Shown here: one piece after another, positions 44,644 to 55,427 of the stretch
Numbering within the stretch: the first letter of the stretch is position 1
Layout: the number at the start of each line of letters is the position of its first letter
Assembly (NCBI GenBank): GCA_946902985.2
Contig: CAMPQE020000051.1
Coordinates: 558,001-622,000, forward strand
DNA from: Meconema thalassinum
Lineage: Eukaryota > Arthropoda > Insecta > Orthoptera > Tettigoniidae
Length of the DNA: 64,000 nt
Direction: 5' to 3'
Made by a program: the position numbers and the translations under genes
The notes under the pieces: generated by a model
What the model saw: the letters and a program-made list of their open reading frames with translations, nothing else
What the model was told of the DNA's origin: nothing
Databases searched by the model: none

Positions 44644-46015
44644 CACTGAAGAAAATGGAAATTGCAACACCCAGAAAGAGTGGTGCTACATTGCTGCAAT
44701 TGAACATGCAGGACGAGTGTTCTGTTGTGATTCGATGATTATACTTTCAGGCCCCTCTGGCCGCAAGTTTGGACAACAATCAATACAGGATGTGCCCACC
44801 ACGAGCTGCAATACATTGATGAATTCGGCGAGGCATGGAGTCAATAAGGCCCTGGATCGCTTCCTTAGGAATTGTGGCCCATGCTTGCTGCACTGCAGGG
44901 GTCAGTTGTTCCAGAGTTGAGGGTGGCTGAGGACGGTTGGCCAGTTGTCGACCCATCATGTCCCACACATGCTCAATAGGACTGAGGTCCGGGGACCTGG
45001 CGGGCCATTCTAAGGTTGTGATGTCGTGGAGAGTTTCTCTGGAGATGCGTGCAGTGTGAACCCGGGCATTGTCCTACTGAAACACCCCATTAGTAATGTT
45101 CGCCATCATAGGGACAACCACAGGATTGAGTACTCTATCAACGTACTGTCGAGCAGTCATAGTCCCACAACATGCACTAATTGTGACTTCACATTAAAGC
45201 CAATAGCTCCCCAGACCATAATGCTTGGTGTTGGCCCTGTGTGCCTCTCGACAATAAGGTCTGGGCAGCCCCTCTCCCCGGTACGTCGACGAACACGTTT
45301 CCGGCGATCACTGCTGGCAAGACAGAAGCGCGATTCATCACTAAAGACGACCCTATGCCGTTCGTCGACCCACGTCGACACCAGGCCAGCCTTACACGTT
45401 GCTGTTGTGGGGTCAATGGAACACCTTCTGCAGGGACACGGGATCGCAGGCGATTACCAACTGTTTGTTGTGTAACGTAGGTGCCACAGCTGCTCGAATT
45501 TGCGCTGCTGTTGCATGGGGTTCCATCCGGGCCATCCGAATGATGCGGCGATCCCCTCTCACAGTTGTCTGTCGCGCTGGGCCTGTGCCAGGTCGACGAG
45601 TGTGGGTACCTTCATTTGACCACTGCTGCCATACACGTTGTACCGCAGAAGCCTGTCGGCCAACACGTCCAGTGCAGTGACAGTCCTTAGCGATAATCCA
45701 GCTCACATAGCCCAATAATCAGAGCCCTCTCAAACGGCGACAGTTGTTGATAGCGTGCTCTTCTCTGTCGAGGCATGTTTGACGGGGACCATTTCACTGC
45801 ACCGACTGCAAGTCAACTACGCTACACCAGAGTCCGTATACTGGAGTTGATTCTTGCGTGACCAATCACGTGTGGAGACCTGTAGCAACAATTCAATGGG
45901 TCTGAAATTTTGATCGTTTACATACCTACATGGCATCGTTCCATATCTTGAAAATCAACACAACACATACGACCAATGCCTTCATGGTGTCGCAATTTCC
46001 ATTTTCGTCAATGTA
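44644..46015 (-). mobile_element. Tc1-like DNA transposon, 1372 bp
   Basis: TIRs CACTGAAGAAAATGGAAATT and CATTGACGAAAATGGAAATT (the latter from the complement of the right end) are flanked by TA at 44642-44643 and 46016-46017. The corresponding place in copy 1 (about 9473, AAAGGATAACTACG) has one TA and no insert. Both the size and the TA duplication are as expected for Tc1/mariner. Confidence 0.95.
44700..45778 (-). pseudogene. Tc1-like transposase, decayed
   Basis: The minus reading starts MPRQRRARYQQLSPFERA near 45778 and continues through several frames: helix-turn-helix part (45715-45413), VVFSDESRFCL with the first catalytic Asp and MVWGAI (45381-45157), then DNARVH with the second Asp and PDLSPIEHVWD with the catalytic Glu (about 45100-44950), which fits the DD34E type. 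I count at least three frameshifts (near 45475, 45385 and 45165) and one in-frame TAG just before DNARVH. It is inactive. Confidence 0.9.
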
Positions 46016-46378
46016 ACTAGGTAAAATCTGGTTCAAATCGGAGAAACGGTGTAGATATAAATATATATCAGACTGGCAAACCGATATTGAGCTTTATATT
46101 AGCCTATATAGGTGAGATGTGGGTGTGCAAAGTGTGTTATGTCATAAATTATGAGACACCTGGTGTTGTTTGGATCCGTAACTACCGGTACGTGAATTTA
46201 CATAGGATTTATTATGACGAGTTATCCCATTGTTGTGAACAGTATTAGGCTCCTGAAGACATAATTCAAATAACTTATATTCCACAACTCGAGTTTGGGT
46301 TTCGAATTGAACTTTATAACTTGATTTTCTCAAAACTAGTGAATTGTGACATATTGCACTTTACACACCCATCCGTCT

Positions 46379-46844
46379 CGTCAGTAACACAAAGAAAGGA
46401 TACATAGTCTCTCTCTCAAAGCTTATGTGTTCTCCTCTTGTGTGTGATTTGGCCCGATGTTTGATCTCGTTCGTGTTCGTGTCTGAGCATTGGGATGAAA
46501 TGCTACGTATAATGAGAGGGTTTAATGGGAAGGGGTCGTTTTCCTGTTAAGTGTGGGACGATTGCGTGAGTGATAGCCTTTTCTCTGTGTGTCTAGTATG
46601 TCTCCGGTGCTCTTTGTTCATTGTTGAATCCCTGACTAGTGTTTTATGTCGGCGTATGTAATTGTGTGTCCGTCCGTCCGTGCAACTGGATCTGTTCGCC
46701 TCTTGGGATCCTTACTTATCTATTGGGAGTTGTGATCGTGAGGCAATGTTGCTTCACATGTAAGCTGTGACTGCACTGTACAGTTCATTATTATGGGATT
46801 TGGGTAAATTAGAGTTAAGGCCTAATTGAAGGCTGGGCCGTAAC
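46379..46844. other. No gene recognised
   Basis: Flank between the TIR element and the LINE 3' fragment. Nothing is supported. Confidence 0.4.
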
Positions 46845-46935
46845 AATATTCTTACGTAAACCGTGCCATTCATAACTGGAACTCTCTACTTGCTGCAATC
46901 TTAGAGCCTTCTTCCAAACATAAAGGTGTGTTTAA
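46845..46935 (+). mobile_element. CR1/Jockey-like LINE 3' fragment, left part
   Basis: It matches the end of the LINE coding region at 20749-23080 (complement), including CGTGC.ATT.ATAACTGGAA and TTCCAAACATAAAGGTGTGT. It breaks at 46935 and resumes at 48508. Confidence 0.8.
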
Positions 46936-48507
46936 CCCGTTGAATGCTACGCCCGTTTAAAGACGGTGAATTAGAACTTTTATTTGTTCAATTCTCCATT
47001 CGCTCTTAGGTTCCAAGTTGATCCCTGACTTGTTCGGCATGATGTAGTATATTCTCTTCCAGAAAAAACTAACAGTTCACTTTGAGAAAATTATTGTACT
47101 TTTGGCCGTTTGCCTGGTTTGAAGATGTTGGGTATAAGGAGTTTAATTTGTCTAATTTGTTTAATCTGACTTCGCAAAAGCTTATGATTCCATCGACTGC
47201 CAGACACTCTTCTCAATACTCCACGAACGAGGTGTGGATCATAACACACGCACCCTCATCAAACATACTCTCACGGATACAACTTCTAAGGTGAAGTTCA
47301 CAGGAGAACTATCTCCGAGTTTCATGATCAAAACCGGAGTAAGACAGGGTGATGGCCTCTCACCCATTGCACATTGAGGAATCTGGGAATCAATCCAGTT
47401 GCCTTTGGAGCTGGGAGCCGAAGATTCGATATCAGGTGCCTCGCCTTCGCAGATGACTATGCAATCTTAGCCAACAACTCTAAGGATGCTGTCATAGCTG
47501 TCCAAGACCTGCACGAGATAGCTGTAAAGTCTGGATTACAGATATCTTACGATGTGACCAAGTACTTTGACGACCTTACATGGAACGATTGGAAGAGTCA
47601 ATCGCTTTCGTTATATTGGTGAATGGGTCCACCCCAATGGTAGAGATGGCACCTCCATCTTAGCAAGGTGAACAAACTCAACGCAGCATACCAACTATCC
47701 CACAATTTGCACAACAAGAATGCATTTCGAGGAAAGCTAAGATCTGTCACTACAGAACTGCTGTCAGACCACAGTTTCTGTACGCCGCAGAGACCCTCTT
47801 GATGAACAGAAAATGCACCATGGATGACCTGGAGAAAGCCGAAAGACGTATCCTCAGGAAAATTCATGGCCCAAGATTGCTCCCAGATGGAACCTACCGT
47901 TTGAAATCTAATTCTGACGTGTATCAACAGTTAGAAACAGCCAATACCAGTATGCGACTTAGGAGGCTAAAGTTCTTAGGGCACCTACAACGAATAACCA
48001 TTAATAGGCTTACCAAGAAGATCTTAACCTTGGTTAAAAGCTACAAGACTGGAAGATTGTGTCTTAATGAAGTACTAAAGGACTTGGATTCGGCTGGAAT
48101 TGCTGACCTTGATGTAGAATATCGTTCTAAATGTTGTGTTTTGTTAGGGTCTTGGACCGCACCACCTAGAGTCCCTAAATGTTGGAAGCAGGAGAGAAAG
48201 GAGAGATTATCAGCAGGGCTCAAGAGATATTGGGAACGGAAAAGAGCATCGAAGAAGAACTAGTCATAAGTGCTCCGTAGTGGGCTTAAATCAATAATAA
48301 TAATAATGTCATAAATTGTAATAATAATAATAATTAATATAGACATATGACCGTGAAATTGCATTTTGAATAATAAAGACGCAAAAGCTAAAAACATTTT
48401 AAAACTCCGCTGATAAGTTAGAACTACGGCTTGAACAATTTTCTTTGCATGCAAATGAAAACTATCGGCATTGTGGCTGCAAACAGCTAACTCAGCACTT
48501 ACAAGGC
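46936..48507 (+). mobile_element. LINE fragment inserted into another LINE
   Basis: This 1572-base insert separates GGTGTGTTTAA from AAGAAAAGACTG, which are contiguous in the other copy. It contains a reverse-transcriptase relic and an AAT-rich 3' simple repeat at about 48290-48340. After that come about 160 bases of unrecognised DNA. No long target duplication is visible. Confidence 0.7.
47165..48263 (+). pseudogene. Reverse transcriptase relic (same lineage as 4586-5962)
   Basis: Readable pieces in order: AKAYDSIDCQTL (motif A, about 47175), GVRQGDGLSP (about 47340), a deletion, LAFADDYAILANN (motif C, frame 47374-47622), and the connection and C-terminal region AERRILRKIHGP...LRRLKFLGHLQR...RYWERKRASKKN (47799-48263). 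Several frames are needed, so it is dead. The C-terminal basic region is shared with the LINE ending at 55002. Confidence 0.85.
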
Positions 48508-48645
48508 TAAGAAAAGACTGACGATTTGTGTAAATACTCTACGTTATTTTTTATTTAATTGTTATGTATAATCGTTTACTTGCTATGTACCCCGAAATTG
48601 GCCACCGGGAGAGACACCCTCAGTTGCATATAAAGGAATGAATGT
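48508..48645 (+). mobile_element. CR1/Jockey-like LINE 3' fragment, right part
   Basis: It contains AAGAAAAGACTGACGATTTG, the 3' UTR GCCACCGGGAGAGACACC and a short GAATGAATG tail, as at the 3' end of the LINE at 20749. Confidence 0.8.
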
Positions 48646-49909
48646 AGAAGAAGGAGGGTCATTGCTACTGTGGGAGACGCACTCACGTGCAATACTGTCA
48701 CATTCCTCCCCTCTCGCTCCTGCTGCGACACTTGGCCTCTCTCCGTTCACATGTGCCATCAGGTAATAATTGCGTTATTCTCGAATCCTGTGTTAGGTGA
48801 CGAATGCCATCGGTCCCACTCCCTAAACCGGAGTAATATAACGAGATGTGTGATTACGGTCAAGTGGACAGAAGGTATCGTAACCACCACTATTAATTCA
48901 GTATGGGTACTGAACCCGTATTTTTTGAACTTAAATGATTGTCACAAGGCGAGATTCGAACTGCAATTTGCGTGGTATTTTACGTATCAATCTATAGGGA
49001 AATATAGGCTACCAGCTATACAGCATTTAGGCAACCTACTCAACATGAAAGACGTAGAAAACAATATTTTAAATGTGAGGCAGAGAAATATTACAGGGTT
49101 GTAATGAATTGTATAAACACGGCTAACATTGGAAACGACAGAAATGAAGTCGCGAGCCAAGAGGGTCACAAAAAATTGGTTTATAAGAGAGTTCCACAAG
49201 GCAAAGAAAATCCTGCCGATATAAAATAGATATAACTTATATGCAGAGGGGTTCACAAGCCCCTCATTACTTAGTTTTATGAAACCCAACTAACATTACA
49301 TTTCTCCCGAAGGTAGATATTGCTCTGCGATCTGCCAGTGTGATAGCAATGTAATAGAGCAATAGATCAAGCAAAAAAAAAAATGACCATGGTGATTTCC
49401 GCACCACATACTAAGGTCCATTCTAATAACATGAGATTTATTGCACCTTGAAAGAACACACATACAAGTAATTTCTTCGAATTAATAGTTATGCTCCGTG
49501 ATCTTTATTGGTAGATAGTTAAATTAACATCATAAACCATGAATGAAGACTTTGACATGGATAATAACGTTTGAGGTGGGATGGCCACTGTAGCTAGTGC
49601 ACGTGCAGCGCGTGGTTTTCACGTTGCAGTTGTGGCTAAATTGGTAAAGTTCCTGCCGGACATAACTTAGTGGGTGAGAACGGGTAGTATGGCACTTCGA
49701 ATCCAGACGTAGGCATACTTTTGAACAACAGCCCGTGCTCTATTTTAGTGGGGATGTGATATTGAGCCACACCAACTAAGTCACATTGCCACGTTTATTA
49801 ACTTACGATGTGTTCCTGTGAAGATTACGTTGAATTTTGCAGATTTATAATGAGAATACGATCGATTCAGCAGGCAGAAAGTTTAAAAATCTGACATGGA
49901 TATTAACAT
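48646..49909. other. No gene recognised
   Basis: Short frames without motifs. A tRNA-like piece may exist at about 49620-49710, but it is too weak to call. Confidence 0.4.
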
Positions 49910-49918
49910 AACATATCG

Positions 49919-50329
49919 CTCCAGAAGTCCGGGTTCGATTCCTGGCTCTGACAAGAAATTTCTTGCTGCTCTGAAGGGTAGAACGGGGTACACTAAGACT
50001 CGTAGGCCAAAACTGAGCAGTTGTGGGTTCGATTCCCACCTTAGTCAGCCTGGAAATGGTTTCCTGTGGTTCCCACTTCTACAGGAGGCCAATGCCGGGA
50101 TGGTTTCTATCTTGCCTCTTTCCAAATCCTGACCTTAATTCATTCCATTTCATATTAATGTATCTGTGCCATACACTATATTTACAGTACAATGAAGGGA
50201 GTCTCTGAAAAGAGCAATGCCCCCAATTAATACAGACACCGCTATAATACAGGTTATCAGAGAACTTCTACACAAACGCGGGGATAAATGACCGCGATGT
50301 TCTAGCCCCTCAAATGAAACAACAACAAC
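49919..50329 (+). mobile_element. Complete tRNA-derived SINE, 411 bp
   Basis: The target duplication AACATATCG is at 49910-49918 and 50330-50338. Inside are two box-B-like motifs (GGGTTCGATTCCTGG and GGGTTCGATTCCCACC, about 115 bases apart), a core GGAAATGGTTTCC...GCCGGGATGG, ACAGGTTATCAGAGAAC, and a CAA-repeat tail. It is the same family as 23238-23605. RNA polymerase III would start at the tRNA-like head. Confidence 0.85.
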
Positions 50330-50338
50330 AACATATCG

Positions 50339-52205
50339 AAGGAGATTCTGATTGCCAGTATACGTGTTCCTGAGAAATTCCCTTGGTATTATCTTGTTAT
50401 TATATTTCCAAGAGAAAGAAGGGAACTCTAATTGAGGCGTTCATATTAAGATGTTTCGTGCAACACCAGATTCGAACACTACGTAATGTTCATGGAATCC
50501 AACCGGGAAAAGCATCTACTCGCTAATTACTAGTGCCCCATCCTCAATAATTACGGTCACTGTGACATCTTATATCATTTCTGTCGTAAGACATTGGTAA
50601 AGCGGTCAACACAGACAAAAATACGTAACGAAAACAAATTATTAACCTCTCCACCTAACAGGTATCGAACCACAAGTCTTTCCATCCGCAGTCCAACACG
50701 TTACCTTTTCAGCCACGCATGCTTTCACACTACGCAAAGATAGAAAGTGACACTTGACACTTTTATCCAAGACGTTCTGATGGGTTCGAATCCTTTCCTT
50801 AGTCGACAGGCATATGTTCTTTTCTCATGTTGTGATGGCATTAAAATGTGCAGCCACCGCCAGCTCGATCGCATGCGCTATTCACCTGAGCATCATCAGT
50901 AGCGGAAATAACATTTTGTCATGGAGTAATGAGAATTACGAATATTGTGATATTCTCGGGGCATATTATCTGGAGTAGAAGACGGATGCCACGGAAAACC
51001 ACTTCCAGGATGATTTAAGTTGGTCTGGAGTAGATGATAAAGATTTGAAAAACAATTCCACAAGCATATTAACACACTTCGTTTTGTATGTACAAAAATA
51101 ATCCAAACTGAAAATTAATTCAGCAGGCTCATTCAGTTGTTAGCTTCTTTTTTACTAACATCAGTTTCTCTCAGCATATATTTAGTGGGAAAAGCCATGT
51201 TAGCAGTCTTATGAACTCTACACAACGGTATTTCTCATAAGTGGATCAATTAATACAATTTTATATTTGTAAAACCTAAGAATACAGGCTGTGTTTTACC
51301 TCGGGTTTACAGTGGGCTTTGACATGACACAGCGGAAGTATGAGGAATGGTTTACAACCCGGTGTTACAGAGGGCTTAGACTTGAAACGTGCGGCGGCCT
51401 GAGTGAGTCTCAGTTTTCCTTTAAACCGAGGTGGTTAACATTTTTAACACTTGCTACCCTGAATATACAAAGTGCCTTGCATTAGTTTAACAGATCGTTA
51501 TGTCGTCGTCCAACCTGGCTACGTACCATCAGATAAATAAGGTCCCTTTCAGGACCAAATATAAAATCACTCGATGGAACAGGTAGATATGCACACATAC
51601 TAAATCCACTATTACCGACATTAAGCAAAAAAATGTATACTTGCTCGCGGTCTGAACATTCTACCAAACAGCTTTCCTGACATTATTTCAGCAATGCTTG
51701 ATTTAGTCACCATAGCCACTGAGAGACATGGTGTATCGCTGGCACGCATAGAATCTATTTGTAGACACTTCCTGTCCAAACGTGAGGTGATGCTATTCGG
51801 ATCTGTGTTCGTTTTAATCATGCAATATATTTGAGGTCATTGAAATAACATTGCTGTTAATGATTTCCACTATATTCGCGAGCATGAACCCTACGGTAAA
51901 GTTGTACTAAGGCTGAGAAGGAGGAGATACTAATTTATTAAGACTTACTTTATTTAGCGTGTGGCATTACACATAAAAACAATAATAATAATAATAATAA
52001 TAATAAAATGTACATACATCTCCACCTGTTGGGTGGATTGATTAACTCAGCAGTTGCCGTTGCTGGTCCCAAGCCCAAAGAAAGGAAGAGGGTTGGCTTA
52101 AAGCCGTAAAACAGTAGCCAATAATAACGTAGGGCCTCTGACGCTAACAACCTTAGTTGTATTTTGGGTAGAGTAAGATCTACTCCGAAACCTGAGCACA
52201 TTTCT
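50339..52205. other. No gene; tRNA-like relic and microsatellite
   Basis: At about 50640-50725 the minus strand has box-A-like GTGGCTGAAAAGGTAACG and box-B-like GGTTCGATACC, probably another SINE head. An AAT microsatellite is at about 51979-52006. Other frames are featureless. Confidence 0.45.
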
Positions 52206-52305
52206 CAACTGCTCAAAATGAAGCATCAAACAGAAATATTACTCCAGGTGGTAGACAATCCAAGTCGCAAGCAGACAGGATTCTGGGGAGTCTGCACCCT
52301 CATGC

Positions 52306-55010
52306 TTGAAGGAGAAGTCGGAGTCTCTTGAACTATCTGTTACATCCAAACTCAAGTGTAATATTGTGAACTTTTGTGCCACCTTCAACGCCAATTCACT
52401 TCTCAAAGTCGGCAAACTCAAACACTTAACAGACACCCTCACCAAACATCTGATAGCTGCGATACCAGAAACACGCTACACAGATAACGATTCTTTCGGA
52501 ACTCAAGGTTTCAGAGTCTTCAAAAGCAAAACTGACAAGAAAATCCGCAAAGGAGCTCCTCATCTTGGCACTGGTTTCATTGTTAGTAACAAAATCCTCG
52601 GATCAATTATCAGCCTCAACCCCATATCCAATAGACTATCCACTCGTTGTGTCAAATGTGCCAATACAGTCTACACGTTTGTGAATGTTCACGCATCCAT
52701 CAACCAAGACAACAAATGGAAACCGGAGACTGTGGAAATCTTCTGGGAAACACTGAATGAAATCCTATCTAAAATTCCTCAATCAAATGCCACAGTTCTC
52801 CTGGGCGACTTCAATGCCCAAACTGGTACAGAACGAATATACAGGCATGTAGTTGGTGATTATCGAGTACATTCCAGAACCGACCGGAATGGAGAACATT
52901 TAATGGAAGTCTGCGGGAATAACAAACTAGTACTAAAATCCACGGTTTTCAAATATCTTCCATGGAAGCAAATGACATGGACATCTCCAAACACTTGACT
53001 TGGAGAATTTCAACTCGACAATGTAGCCATTTCTGTCGGATGTTAAAAGAAATACAAAATGTCAAAAACCCTCGAGTCGCCAATCTTGTTTCGGATCATT
53101 GCATGTCTAAAATGAAGTTTAAATCATTCCGAAAAACACACGGACAATTTGCACACAGATAATTCTTCGACCCGACACAGAGACACTGAAATTACTTCAG
53201 AATGAATTCTCAGAAAAATTCCCCACTCTAATCTCACCAGATTTTGAACGACTGGAGTGTTCCATGGTAAAAACAGCTCTCGAAATTGCCCCTCAAACAC
53301 GGAAACCTTGACACTCCTGGTAGAATTTACAATGTGATGAAGCCCTGAATGACAGAAAACGAGCTTGGCTTCTCTGGAAATCTCACAAAACAGAGAATAA
53401 ATATGATCATTTCGTTGAAACGAGAAAGAGGACTTATCGAATTATTCAGAACGCAAGAAGACAATTCCACGAAAACGAACTGACCAACATCGAGTTCAAT
53501 TTCCAGAAGCATTACTCCAAAAATGTCTACCAAACGTTGAGAGCATTCTAACTACCGAGATACCAACTAAATGCACCGCAGCTCTTATTAATGCGCTTCA
53601 TAAAAAGGTGAAAAGTCAGACGTCAATAATTATCGGGGCAATTCTCTCCTTCCAATCACCTACAAGACCCTCTTAAAAGTCTTACTCACTAGAGCCGAGA
53701 AACAACTAGACTCACAAGCAGGCGGGTACCAGGCTGGCTTTAGAGAATTCAGATCATGTGCTGAACAGATCCTGAATCTGAGAATGACCATCGCTTATCA
53801 GAAACTGAGACCTAGACCATTCGTCATCGTTTTCGTAGACTTTCAGAAAGCTTACGACCCCATTGACCGAGCAACTCTTCCCTTAGTGCTCCATGAATTT
53901 GGTCTTGACAATAAGACTCGAATGATAATCCAGAGTATGCTTTCTGATACAACTTCCAAAGTAAAGTTCAGATCCAAGATTTCTGAACACTTCCACATTC
54001 AATCAGGGGTTCGACGGGGTGATGGATTATCACCACTGCTTTTCAACTGTGTCCTTGAGAGAGTCATAAGAGAATGGAGACACGTTCTTCAATCCAGACG
54101 ATTTCCTAAAGGATTAGAAATAGGCACACCTTGAGATAACATCAATATTGATTGCTTCGCTTTTGCTGATGACCTCGCTTTGTTAGCTTCCTCTCCAGAA
54201 ATAGCCATTGAACAAGTAAATTACTTAAATGACTGTGCAACCAAAATAGGACGCAAGATATCGTACACTAAATCCCAATTAATCTCTAATATAAAAGAAG
54301 CTCCAACTGAGCTTCAAACCACTCACGGCCAGATCTTAAAAGATGAAAAGTTTAAATATCATGGTGAGTGGGTCGAGCCAAATAATTCTGAATAGTTCGC
54401 CATCTCAACACGAGTCAATAAATTAGAAACAGCCATCCGCCTCACACACCAACTGTACAATAAAACGTCCATCTCCAGGAATGCTAAGTTAAGACATTAT
54501 TTAACTGTGATTAGACTGGAATGCAGCGGAATGCCTAACAAACCGCGCAGCTGGCCCGATCGAGAGACTTGAAGTTAAGGAAAGAAAGATCATATGGATA
54601 ATTCTTGGTCCTAAGTTCAAAGATTGAGGTTACAAGCTCCGGAGCAATTCAGAAATATACTCCCACATTGAAAAGATCTCAAGTGTAACCCGGAAACGGA
54701 GAATAACATTCTATGTCCACCTCCTCGGAATGCCAGTCAGTAGATTCTCCAACCGTCTATTATCATACTTCCGAGGCTAAAAGGTGATGCCTGTATGGCT
54801 GGTGGATGTGGATAAGGACTTGTTAAAGTTTGAAATTTCTGAATCAGATATCCTGCTCAGAACCCCATTGAAACAAAAACTCCGTCAGGTTCATCAAGAG
54901 GAAGTAAAACCGAGCAAGAGATATTTTCACTCGGATGAATGGAAGAAATCTCATACTGAAAAGATGAAGGCGTGGTGGGCTAACAAGAAGAAAAACAGTT
55001 GAGATATCGT
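52306..55010 (+). pseudogene. APE-type LINE with endonuclease, RT and C-terminus, decayed
   Basis: The most complete copy of the lineage at 4586 and 47165. The first frame (52306-52998) is the apurinic endonuclease that nicks target DNA: ATFNANSL, then LLGDFNAQTG with the catalytic Asp; SDHCMSK in the next frame (52962-53162) is its end. The polymerase follows in pieces: YQAGFREFRSC (about 53730), FVDFQKAYD and GVRRGDGLSPLLFN (53784-54134), FADDLALLASS (about 54160), connection region to 54780, and a basic C-terminal part ending WWANKKKNS (54784-55002). Many shifts and stops. The 5' end is probably near 52206; the 3' end lies shortly after 55002. Confidence 0.88.
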
Positions 55011-55078
55011 GGTCCCTAGAGGCCGCAACGATAAAAGAAATAGAGATAGAGCACATACAAGCACAGATATCGACCTTA

Positions 55079-55330
55079 TTATAACCTTACGTCCAGTCTA
55101 TTTATCCAGTCCAGGCTCGATGGTGTAGCACTGAAAATGTCGCTAGGGTCACCTAGGTACGCTCTTATTATGCAATATACCAGAATGTGCCTGATGGTCT
55201 GGTTCGATGTACCAAAATTACAGCAGGTGTCAGGCCGCTTACCCCATTTGTGCAGTTTGTATGCTCAAACTCCATGTCCTGTACGGATGCGATTAATGGT
55301 CTTCCATATATGTCAGGGTTGGTCAAAGAC
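55079..55330 (-). pseudogene. LINE C-terminal fragment of a different lineage
   Basis: The minus strand reads NRIRTGHG, LHKWGKRPDTCCNFGT, QTIRHIL and, at the end, LDWINRLDVRL followed by TAA (55079-55081). This is the Cys/His-containing C-terminal region found after the polymerase (and RNase H) of several insect LINEs. One internal stop follows TGHGV. Nothing else of that element is seen. Confidence 0.65.
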
Positions 55331-55427
55331 CTTGATTAGGATAACTAAGATATACGCGTTAATTGGGTTGCCTTTCACCGAACAAAATAAGGGGCTGGTG
55401 ATCACTCTGTTCATTAGAATAATATAT

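Larger units (their letters stand above)
43528..46378. mobile_element. Non-autonomous TIR DNA element, copy 2 (split by Tc1)
   Basis: Ends: GACGGGTGGGTGTGTAAAGT on the left and GACGGATGGGTGTGTAAAGT as the complement of the right end, differing at one base. Without the Tc1-like insert it is about 1.48 kb and collinear with copy 1 (8129-9837). It lacks the 154-base SINE-like insert of copy 1. It lies about 100 bases beyond the histone stem-loop. No clear target duplication is visible. Confidence 0.85.

Noticed and set aside
51979..52006. AAT repeat as the tail of the LINE at 52306
   Set aside because: It lies upstream of the 5' end of that plus-strand LINE, so it cannot be its 3' tail.
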